From Plazaster borealis (lineage: Eukaryota > Echinodermata > Asteroidea > Forcipulatida > Labidiasteridae): a DNA stretch of 64,000 bases. This document shows positions 21,501 to 33,500 of the stretch, piece after piece. The position numbers and the translations under genes are program-made. The DNA lies in contig CM037472.1 in assembly GCA_021014325.1 (NCBI GenBank), forward strand, positions 28,420,234 through 28,484,233. Direction: 5' to 3'. The stretch's first letter is position 1. Every line of letters begins with the position of its first letter. The notes beneath the pieces are model-generated. The model saw only the letters and a list, made by a program, of their open reading frames with translations, ran no database searches and was not told the origin of the DNA.

Positions 21501-24500
21501 TTACCGCCTGCTTACTTTTGCGTTCCTCCCTTATCAACGTCTATCCTGTGGCTTAAAAATGTCCAACTCCAGTCTCTTAAAGAAAACAAAACCTACTGTT
21601 GTTGCTTAAAGGTAATGTACACTTTTGGTAACAGCTCAAATCAGTGTCCACATTTTGTGTGATTCAACATATGCATGAACAAAAAACCTGTGAAAGTTTG
21701 AGCTCAATTGGTCATCGAGGTCACGAGAAAATAGTGAAAAGAGACCTTATGTGTTTTCTGTTTTTTCAAACATCAAGAACTTTTGTTTTATTCATTTCTC
21801 AGAAACGATAGCATTTTAGGCAGAAATATTTTAAGGAAACCCTTTCTATCATTACTTACTTTAAATCATGTAAGTTATGCGTGAATCTGTGAACATTTGT
21901 GTTTTTCGATCTTACCAATAGTGTACAGGGCCTTTAAAAACCCACCAACAAATAGTTGTATTTCACTTTCAAAGCACTGTACAAACAAGAAACTGGAAGT
22001 GTCTCAAAAGAAAACATTGATACAGTAAAGAGGTTCAGCTGCATGTTATTGCAGCACGCATACCTATAAGTACTTTGAAGATTCATTGCAGTTCCAATGC
22101 AACTTTATTTATTTCATTGATCATTTTTTTGTTTATCCTGGAGAAACCTTTCAGTGAAACACTGTTTTTCAAAAGTGCCCAGCATTTACAAACATTCATT
22201 AATATTTTTAAAAAAAATTGTGCGAGACAATACATGTACAAAGATATCACAGAAAATATAAAAAGTTAATAGTCAGTGAGGCAAGGTTGACAAAATCAAT
22301 ACATTACATTAAAAACCCCAAGTACAATTAAAAACTCAAATCAATAAGCTACACGTTACATGCTTACCACATAGTGAAGAAGTGCACAAACATCAATGAT
22401 ATTGAATGCCCCTTTGTCAGGGCATGCAGGTGAGAAACGCTTGTTAAACATTCCCACAAAAATCTTTTTAAGATGGAGATTTATAAGCCTCGTTTTCTCA
22501 CCCGTTTGAGAAAATGACTAGAATGTCCTTTTGACGGTCCAAACGTGTAGTAATATGCGTGTAACCAACACGCACTCTTATGACTATATGCGCACGTATC
22601 CAAAAATGTGTTAAAACAAAAAACGTGTAGCTTATAACCTCCCTCGTGTGAGAAACTTACCACCCTACTTGGTCTCCTCATGCGTGGACTACCTCCTGGC
22701 GGTCTAGCAATGCGCTCATTCCTGTCCTTACCTTGCTCCACCTTAACAAAAAATATAGTCAATTTTTTCAACTCAATTAAACATTTATTTCATACTACTC
22801 TTCTCGAAGTATAAGATACAGAATACTACATAGATAAGCGAAATAATAAGCACAGAAGATCAGGGAAGTGTTAATCTACGTACACCAAAACAAAAGAGAG
22901 TATGAGGCTGTCAGATTAAGCCAAGGCTTGTAGAAGACAGCCTAGACAGACAAAAGTGGAGACAAGGCAAACAGGTGACGCAAAAGTGAATCCAGTCATT
23001 ATGTCAGAACCCAGCTGAAGATGTAAGCTTTTCATTTTTGTAGAAATTTTTCGGAACATTTTTTTAAACGCATCAAACACATTTGGTAATTGTCAAAGAC
23101 CAGTGTTCTCATTTTGGTGTATCCCAACATATGCATAAAATAACAAGCCTGTGAAAATTTGGGCTCAATTGGTCATCGAAGTTGCAAGAAAATGATGAAA
23201 GAAAAAACACCCTTGTTGTATAAATTTGTGTGCTTTCAGATAGGAATAAAAACTCCTTGCAAGAAATGTTTATTATTTTAGTGAGAAATTACCTCTTTCT
23301 CAAAAACTACGTTACTTCAGAGGGAGTCGTTTCTCACAATGTTTTATACTATCAACAGCTCTCTGTTGCTAGTTACCAAGTCAGTTTTTATGCTAATATA
23401 TATTTTGAGTAATTACCAAACGTGTACGATGCCTTTAAATAGATAATTGGGTGCAACTTCATGGTGCTGCTTACGACACAGAACTAAAACAGCACCTAAG
23501 AGTTATTTGAACGAGTCCTAAATTTGTAATATTCACTTGACATGGTTAAAAGAATAAACAATCTTCGATTGTCTCCAAACCCCAGATATTTCAAATCTGT
23601 GTTCAAAACTCACTCACCCTCGTGCTTTCAAATATGTTGTTGAGAAACGCCTTGGCAGATTCCTTAAAGTTTGGATCCCCCTGGGAAGACAAAAAATAAA
23701 CAAACATAAATTGAAAATGAAAAGATGGCGTGTTGTGGCCGAGTGGTTTAGTGCATCGGACTCAAGTTCTGGTGGCTGAGTCATCAGGGTGTGGGTTCGA
23801 ATCCCGATCATGACACTTTGGACTCAAGTTTTGGTGGCTGAGTCATCAGGGTGTGGGTTTGAATCCCGGTCATGACACTTGTGTCCTTGAGCAAGATACT
23901 TAAGTATAATTGCTTCTCTTCACCCAGGGGTAAATGGGTAACTGCGAGGGCAGAGATGGTTCTTATGATTGATTTAGCTTGGTGCGCTACATATTTGCCA
24001 GCATAGGCTGTATACTCCCAAGAGAGCTGTGATGGTTGAAGGAATGAAATAAATGGTCCTGTGACCATAATAATTTTGGAGTGCCATGAGCGATGAGCCT
24101 CACTGAGTGACAGATGTGAGTGCTATATAAAATACCACTATTATGCCACTATTATTGTTATTATTATTATTAATATTATTATTATTGTTGTTGCGAGCAG
24201 TAAACAGCATTGCATCTTTCCATTTTGTTCGGTTCTTGATCTGTATTTTTGTGATATATGACCCCTTACCATTTTTTGTCGATTCTTGATCTGGATTTTT
24301 GTGATATTTGTTTCCTTACCATTTGTTTCAGTTCTTCGTCTGGATTTTTGTGATATTTGTTTCCTTACCATTGTTTTCGGTTCTTCATCTGGATTCTGTT
24401 CATCTGCAAGCTCCTTCTCAGTTCCCAGCTTATTGAATGCCTCAATAGCAATGGCAACAAACAGGCTGTAGTAGTTAATAAACACAGAAACAATTAGTAG

Positions 24501-27500
24501 TCAATCAAGTCATCTAAAAGTATTACCCGTTCCATGCACAGATAGTTCCCACTTGACGTCATTCAGAGTAAATTCTACTATCTTTACGGGCAAATCAATC
24601 ATTTCTTTAAAGCACAACTATGCGTTTTGCGTTAAAACCACATGTGGCACGCAGGAGTTTTGTCAAATTCCATCCATGATTGTTCAGTGAAGCAATGGCT
24701 GCATAGAAAAGATAGAACGCTTGACGCAGCTCAAAGCCGAAACCAATGTTGCCCGTAAATGGCGTCTATCGGGAACTATCTACTGTTGGTCAGGATTACA
24801 TTTAACACAAATTCAAAAGATATTTCGTGGAGAAAAACATTCAAAAATTCAAATTCTAGGTCAAAGGATCAAGACCTATCATTGGCTGATATCCTCGGCA
24901 TTGGCGGCCTATACAATGGGCCTATAGATGAATCCAAACAACTATAATGCACCACCTTTACTGAGTAAAGGCCGTCACACCTTGACGTTTTAGCCAATGT
25001 ATGCCGACGTGTGAAAAATTCTCTAAAACGCTGGCATACGCTGAACTTTCGATGTTTTTTTCAGTTTTGAGTGTATACAAAGCGTATTCATAACGAGTTG
25101 GACTTATACATACCGTAGTAGTAACTTACATAGAACGTTTCCATAACGTTTATATAACTTATACCAACGAATACCAACGAATGCTTAGCGTGTTGCCGGC
25201 GTTCACAACTTATGCCCAACGATAGTCTAACTTATGCACAGCGCACGGAGCGTATCGCCGACGATCACGTGTCGTACCCTATATAAAGGCTGCCGCTTGA
25301 CGATTCAAATCATAACTGTACTAGACATCACAACAACAACATCCGTCATGCCGAAGAAAACTCAGAAGAATGCTGCCAAGAAGTCTCCTGGCCCGCGTGG
25401 CCGTGGGCGTGGACGTAAACGCAACGATGAGTAAGGTAGACATTATCTCTACGTTTGTCGACTTATGATTAACTTACAAGTAACGTGTGTGAACGTGTGT
25501 CAACGATCATATTACTTACCTACAACTTATGCGGGACTTATGAGCCACACGCTGGCATACGCCGACAATTTTTGTGCATGCACAAAATTTTTCGACCACC
25601 TCGCCTTACTACGACGTATACCAGCATGTTTCAGCGTGCTGTTGACTTATACAAAACTTACCCATAACTTATTTGACGTACGCCAGCGTATTCGCCAACT
25701 TTTTCATACGTCAGCACACGCTGTCTAAAACGTCAAGGTGTGACAGGGCCTTTAGTAATAATTTATACACTGTTCATTTCTTTGCACATCCTAGGTATCT
25801 TCGTTAAGGGGCCATTCAGAATAATTAATGTTTAACAATTTCCATACACTCAAGAACAAAGTAACGCCTTAAATGAAGCAAATATAAAAAAAAAAAATCC
25901 CAGCTCAGGAGCTCTCAATGGCTTTTCCTGGCTTCCAGCATGCAACTTTTCTTCACCATCTCCCCCATCAGGCGTGGAGGAGTTATAGAAACAAGGCTGA
26001 CTGTTAACAATTGACCCGAATGGCCCCTAACAGTACGAAGTACCAGCGTGACGCAAGTACTTATCTATGCTCAATGCACATAAGAGCACAGTAGTGTCAC
26101 AGCAAGTGGTAGAAAACATCGTCACAGAACATAAACAAATGACCTCAAATGGTTCGATCTGAAAAGTTTGCCCTGATACATACTCCTCTCTGTATCATTC
26201 ACACATGTAAATTATTCAGGGTCCTTTGTTTATTTCACAAGGGTCCCTTGTTTAGTTAACAGGGGTCCCATGCTTGTTTCACAGGGGTCCCTTGTTTATT
26301 TTACAGGGGTCCCTTGTTTATTTCACAGGGGGTCCCTTGTTTATTTTAAAGGGGGTCCCTTGTGTATATACACACTTACTTCATAACAATCAGATTGATG
26401 AATATGAACCCAAGTATGAAATACAGGCAAGCCCAATCCGAGGTGGACACCATAGCCTATGGAAAGAACGAAATACAAAACAGTTTTGCAGTTAGAATTA
26501 CAGCGCAAGGCTAAACTGGCTAGACATGGTTATCATGATTAGTGCTGTGAACTTATTATTCATAACTGTGTCTGCAAATTATGATTATGTAACCATGACA
26601 ATCATGTCATTAATGGTGTCATTTTTTGAATGGGGAATGTAAACAATTATATAACACCCAAGTAGATCCTTGTCATTTGATTAAAGGATTGTAGGTCACG
26701 CAGCATTCAATAATCAAACCGATATATCGCCTACGTCATAAACCGTGCATTTTGGTACTTACATCACAGTGGATTTTCGTCCCATCCTTTTTGACAACTG
26801 CACTCAATTGCTTTATAGAAAGCAGTAGAAGGCCATGTCCTAATTGGTGGCTACAGCTACGGCTACAGCTACGGCTACGGCTACGGCTAGATTTCCGCGG
26901 CATCATGCGTTGGGAGTATAGTACGTCCTTCGCATCGCCCGTAGCAACAGTCGTAGCCGTAGCTGTAGCCCCAATTCGAATACGTGCCACAATGCCCTCG
27001 TGGTGCATGCCAGAATACAATCTTAAACATGTTGTTTATTCTTATAGTTTTATCCTCCAAATTAAATGACAAAGATCTACTTAGATGCTTTATAAAACAA
27101 ATGTTGAATTTGTTTGCATTCGTGCAACGGAGTAAATATTTGAAATCATTCAACACTTGAGTGTTCCGTTTAAATCGGATTCGCCTCGTTGAATAAAACA
27201 TTCCATATTTCAGCTCATGAAAATTATCTCACCATTGCACTCATAAACTTTCATTAGTTGTATATAGCGCAGTCCTGCACTTCATCTATCAAAATGGACG
27301 TACATAACGACACACACCATCTAAACAAACATGTATCTCCATTAAATATTGATCACTATGTAGAATGATATAATTCTTGAAAATAGAGAACTGCACTAAA
27401 TGCACTCGTTCAAAAATAACTTCTTTGCTGCGTTGCTAACTTTAACCAACCATAATTTTACTTACCGAGTTCATAATCTCATGCCAATTACTAGTAGTGA

Positions 27501-30500
27501 TAATTTGGAAGACAATCAGCAACGAACACCTGTCAATAAAACAAAACAAATCTTTTCAAATGTTGTTGTTGTTGTTGTTTTGTTTGTTTTTTGTTTTTTA
27601 ATATATATATATATATATAGCTAAGGAAACACCTTGTATCTAGGGGCCACAGCGAACGCAGGGTCCAACTTGCAACCAACAGGGCTCTCAACGTACCTCG
27701 TCATACTCTGTTGACTAACACGGGAGCTAAAAAAGCTCCTACCAATAGAGTCGCCTTGGTCACCACCTTCCACCCGAAACTGCCTAAACTTTCCTCAATC
27801 CTCAATAATAACATGACCATCCTTCACTCCTCCAACAGGTTACATTCAGCAATCCCTGAGGTCCCCATGGTTGCATTCCGCCGTCCTAAGAACCTGGGTG
27901 ACATCCTAGTCAGGGCCAAACTTCCCCCAGGTACAGTCCGAACAGAACCCTCAACAGAAATACTGGGCTGTCACAAATGTACCCGTTCCAAATGTAGAAC
28001 GTGTCTGTACATTAAGCCCTCACTTAAGGAGAAGAGTTATATCACTGGCTCTTCATACAACATCAAGACCGACTCCCAATGTAGCACACCTAATGTAATC
28101 TATGTCATATCATGTAAGAGATGTGGGCTACAATATGTGGGAGAGACGAAGACCAAACTCAGTCTTCGCTTTGCGAATCGAATCATGTCTCTTCCATAAA
28201 GACCAAGAAACCGTACCCAGTCTCTATCCACTTCAACAGCCCCAATCATAGTGTCAAGGATGTTGAACTTCTGGTGATTGAAGCTTGCAATGGTGATGAC
28301 ACACACCGCAAGCATAGAGAATCACACTGGATTCACCAACTCAAGACAGTCCAACCCTTTGGACTAAACATAAACACTGGTGTTAAATAACTTCCCATTA
28401 CCCTCCACTTCACTCCTGCCTGATAATTCATGTGTTGTATATATTCTGTAAATAAAGTGTAAATAAACACATTTTTTTCTGTCAATAAGTTGTTTTTTAT
28501 AAATTTCTTACTATAAATATCTCATGTAGTAACCTTTTTTCCACAGGTCCCTCACACCTATTTTTAATATCATCCTACCTTTGATCTTGCTATTCTTTAA
28601 TTGACCATTGTTAGTTGCATCATGATGCAACTTGCTCTCCAATCCTACCCTTTCATGTTTCCCTGCATTGTTATCGAACAATGCATTTACCACTTTTATG
28701 GTCCAGTAATCCATCCTTTCATACTATACATCCTTTGTCCTCACCACTTTACTCCCATTGGTTCTTAGCCACCAATTGTTTCTGAAATAGAAACTTTGAT
28801 TGGCTATAATTTTCCCGCTTCTTTCTGGATCCTTCCCTTAATCCCTTCCCCCTCTCTTTTTCTATAAATGGATATGTATTTGTTTGTACTTGTTTTATGC
28901 CTCTGAAGAAGGTCCGGTCTGGATCGAAAGCTAAGGCCATCTACCCTACTCATTATATATAAATATATATATATATATTTGTTTGGGGGGGGGGGTTAAA
29001 GACTAAAAAACTAACTATTCAAATCAGATACTGGAGTTCTACTGGACTAGGTCTCTGCACCTACATACTATCCATACTACCGGCAGGCATTACATTTTAT
29101 AAGATTTGGTGCTACTTACACAACAACTTTGTTGTTGTTTTTATTTTTGTTTTTGTTTATACATCTTATACTCACCAGACATTTTCGAAGCCAAGGTTGC
29201 ATTGGTATTCATGATGACCAGACGTGAAAGCTTCATTTAGCTTTTGGCCGAAAAAAATCTCAAATCCAACGATAGCGTACAAGAACCTGTGAAGACAGGG
29301 GGAGGAAAAACACTTTCTTAATTATGGTCTTATCACAAATGGATGGACCCTATTTCATACAGTTGCAACACAGACAATAGACTGTGCAAGTCTCGCGCAT
29401 ATCGAAAACGAGAAAAAAACTTGAACGAAGACTATACTTTTCTACGACATCAAATCTTCTTTTAAAATTATATTTATACAAAATTCTTGAAAATAAAAAT
29501 ATCCATAGCAAGTTGTTATAAATAAATTTTAAATTGTTGTATAATACAAATAATTTGTTCAAATTAACATTGAAACAAAACCAAAAATTAAAGTTTTGTC
29601 AAACTCTTACGACTATCTCAATGGGTTGTACTCACATGATTGCAGAGACAAGAATGATCAGATCAAACATGACAGGGAAGATCTTGGTGAGAAAGAGCAG
29701 CACTGCCTTCTTCGTCTGAAAGAACACAATTTATACATATTTGATCCCAGTGATTGTTTTCCTTTTTTACTTTTACAAAGTTTAGACTTAAGATTTGTGT
29801 CAGGTGAAATAGTTTCACAAAGTTTTTATGACTCGAAAAATTTGTTTCAAATTGTATATAAAAACCACACACTACATTGTTGTTTAAATCAATATTATTT
29901 AGTCATCAGGCATGGTGTACGTGTAGTCCAAAAACAAATACAAAAATTACATAAACCTGAGGTATATGTACGGTAGGTCCAACAAATCTAGAAAATTATT
30001 TACAAACTGCTTCAAAAAATTTTCAAGTTCTGTCCTCAAGCCGTTTCACTAAAGGTCAAATTGAACGTGACGCTCAACAGTTGTGTGCGTGTTCTAATAT
30101 ATTTTTTGTTGAGTACTGTAAGTATTGAGTATTAGTGCCCCCTTAAGCTTGCGCGCCAACCAGCGTATGGCTATGAATGCTGAACGCGCTTTGAAACCAT
30201 AAGGTCTGAGGATACCTGTGAAGAATTAAACGAAAAAGAAATGTTCATTTTAGGTTTGAACACCTCCAGCTGTGTCTTTATGAGCCGATCCAATACCAGG
30301 TAAACATGGTCATGTGACCACCTTTCAACGAAGGGGTATGTATGAATCATGCATAGTCAACAGAGAAAGCATGGATGGCACGTGGCGTACAGTCCCTAGG
30401 ATATTACAGTTGACAGACCAGTGTATGTGTTCGTATAAGTGCTCGATTACATTGACGGAACTACACTCACTTGAAGTACCGTTAAACACCGACAGCTCAA

Positions 30501-33500
30501 TATGTACACAAACCATTGTCTAGACCACATGTGTGCTTCATTATTACTATTTGCCCAACGCAAATAACTGTGGCAGACATTTCTTTTGTTTATCAGCACT
30601 GAAAACTGTCAAAACTTATCTATACTGTTTGCCAAAATATCATGTCCTAGTCAAAAAGTGTACACATTTTTCATCCAGGAGAGTTGTGTTGTCAATATGT
30701 TTTAAGGTAGTGATTTCAAAATTGACAGTACATACTACTACCACTAATAATAACAAGCCCTGCCCTCTTACCCCCCCCCCCGTCTCAGTTCCTTCTTTAT
30801 TGTTTACCCCTTGCTTTATCTGAATGCTTTCTGCCTCTCTCTCTTTTCATTTCTTTCAATTTGACAGCTTTTGTTCCACCAGTTTACGTGTGTTGTGTTG
30901 TGTTGTCATTTAGCCTTCGAGAAAGACTCTGCTAAGGTTGAAACGCCAGGCCATTAACAAATTGTTTTCATTTTTACTAATGATAATTTAACATTTATAT
31001 CACACACATATTGGCCATAGATGTCCAAGGCATACCAAAGAATTACAAAGCTATTTTTGTTTTCAATCTTGGCTCCCTTGGGAATGTGCAAACATCCGAC
31101 AGTTCAGCGACATATAAGACATTGTTGAAATTTCAAACATGTTGATTGTCTTTTGGCAAGCGGTGTCTTTTAAAAAGAACGAACCTTGCAGAAAATGTTA
31201 CCTTCCGGCATTTTGTCTTACCTGTGCAGAGTTCAACCCTATTCTAAACGTCACAGCTAAGCCTCCGATCACGTCAAACAGCTGCTGGTAGGTGTCGGAC
31301 ATGTACCAGAGAATGTTGGCCACAAACGCGATGACGATTAGAAAGATATCCAAGACCTCGATCCCCTCCTTCAGTATACGCCAGTCGCTGAACACACGTA
31401 GGCATGCTTCCATCTTGAGAGACATAAGTCAATCAATATGTTGCTGATTAGTAATGAGTAGTGTTGTTATTTACATCTTTCTCACAATAGACTGTGCAAG
31501 TCTTGTGCGTATTCGAATCTCCAGGACTTCCAAAATGGTCCCAACCATATTGAGTTTTACCTGTTCGTGTTCTCTTTCCTTAAATGCTTTAGTTTAACAC
31601 AGTTTATGTCTATAAACATTAAATCATCACACCATTAGCGATCCGCGAGATAAATATTTCCATCTGAACTTCTTGCTAAGTCGAGGAAAAAGCATTTGAT
31701 GACCCCCATAAAAAAGTCACCATTGCTTATTTTGAGGCAATCAAAACAGACTGTGCAAGTCTTGTGCGTATTTGAACTATCAGGACCGGACCAAGTTGGT
31801 CCCGACCATATTGAGGTGTACGCGATTCTGTTTCTTCAAAAATCTGTGTGCTTTCCGTATCTTTTCCTCTCTTATCATCTCTTTCCACTTGACAGCTTCT
31901 GTTACACAGGTATACCTGTTTATGTGTGTTGTGTTGTCGTTTAGCCTTCGAGAAAGACTCTGCTAGGGTCAAAATGTCAGGCCACTAACTATTTTTTGCA
32001 TTTATTTAAATATTTACAAATTATAATTAAAAAGCTACTAGTGGATCAACAAAATCAAACAAAACAACCAGAACAAAATTATTTGGCTGCATGCGAGACT
32101 TGTCCTTTTTTTAAACTTTTTTTTTACTATTAATGATTATTGTGTAATTGTGTACATGTAGTTTTTAGTGCGTATGTTTTCATGTGTTTTCAAAGTGCAT
32201 TTCACTGTACATGTGTGTATATATATATGTGTGACAATAAAACAGATTACTAAAAATACAAATGACACACTGGAATCATTTGTGGCTTGGCTGGACAGCT
32301 GTTGGTCCCAGCAAGTGTTAATGATTAATTACAAGTGCTCCACAACCATCTCTTTGGAACAGCCTCCCACTTCAACTCAGACAAGCAGATACTTGTTCTC
32401 AATCTCAAAACCTATCTATTTCGGAAATCATAGCTTCGGCCTTTGGTTGTCTTTTGTGTATAGCAGAGTTCTTGTTTTTGCGCCAGGAGTGTCATCTTGA
32501 CAGACATGGCACACTAAAAAATTTAAATATAGTTATTAAACAAATCGGACCGAATAAGTTTTTGCAAATGAAAAAAACCAATTTTGAAATATGACATTCA
32601 AAACAATTTTTTTTCAGAAATTCATCCTGAATCCATTGTACAATGTAAAGCTACCCGTCATTGATAAATTTAAGAAATAAAAAAGAAATGAAAACATACC
32701 ACAAATATGCCAATGATGACAGATTTTCCAATCCCGATGATGAGCCTGGTAGTGACGGAAATTCCTTGCCATTCCAGACAGAATAGAATGCTGTAGACAG
32801 AAACAGTAGGGGAAAGAACATAACAAAATATTAGATCTAGCAACAGCTTGTCTTAACAATAAAAATGAGCAGTTCTTTTATAGCACTTTATCAGCGCCCC
32901 AAGGGATGGGGTGGTGGCGGGTTGAATTGATCCCGTTTAATGAATAGCTGTAACAAAAGTGATAAATAAAATAAATCTGACGCACGTCTCCTAAATCTTC
33001 AACTCAAAGCTCAGCTCTGATTGGGCGAAACTTTATTTGCCCTTCCAAAAATAATAAAAAACTGATCAATCATAATAGGAGGGCGCCAGCAGTGTTTGTG
33101 TGTCAAAGCGCATAATGTATTTGATCGCGTACGCGATAAAATGAATTATCAGCGCCCCAAGGGACGTCTCAAAGCGCTCAGTATTTTTCGCGACAGGTAT
33201 GCAGAACTATGCAGGGCTCTAACTTGGTAAAAAAAAATCACAAGACCGCAGGGCATGTAGCTCAAAATGTTTACTGGGCCAGAATATTTTGTACAAGACC
33301 ATAATCATAGACCATGACCAAAACCAAAACCATGATTATAATCATAATCAAAAACTTACTTCTCAGTCTCACAATTAAACTGTTTTTAATTTGATCTTAT
33401 GGGCAACACTTTCATACTCCGGTCCGGTCGTAAGTACTGGCCGAAGCTAAAAACCACTCGCCTCGGGCCTGTGACCAGTGTAAATTTGAGCCATGCTATG

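Larger units (their letters stand above)
24966..25754 (+). mobile_element. 789-bp inverted-repeat DNA element with internal promoter and small ORF
   Basis: Left end TAAAGGCCGTCACACCTTGA and CGTTTTAG are matched in inverse at the right (AAACGTCAAGGTGTGACAGGGCCTTTA). Inside, CGCTGGCATACGC and (A)CTTATGC motifs recur, and GC content is higher than in the surrounding intron. No transposase is present, so it is a non-autonomous element or a remnant. It lies in intron 18 of the channel gene, opposite orientation for its ORF. Confidence 0.75.
27640..28950 (+). mobile_element. 5'-truncated Penelope-like retroelement
   Basis: Lies in intron 16 of the channel gene, opposite strand. It contains the decayed GIY-YIG ORF, an AATAAA-bearing tail and a hammerhead-like core near the right end. 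It is flanked by (TA)n tracts at 27602-27620 and 28957-28978. No reverse transcriptase region is present. Penelope-like elements are the retroelements that combine reverse transcriptase with a GIY-YIG endonuclease. Confidence 0.65.

Noticed and set aside
24141..24368. Read-through of exon 19 (VRKQISQKSRRR...) as normal coding sequence
   Set aside because: The frame is open only because it runs through tandem copies of the exon end and a TAT/ATT microsatellite; the first donor gives a clean phase match with exon 20. Kept only as a possible isoform.
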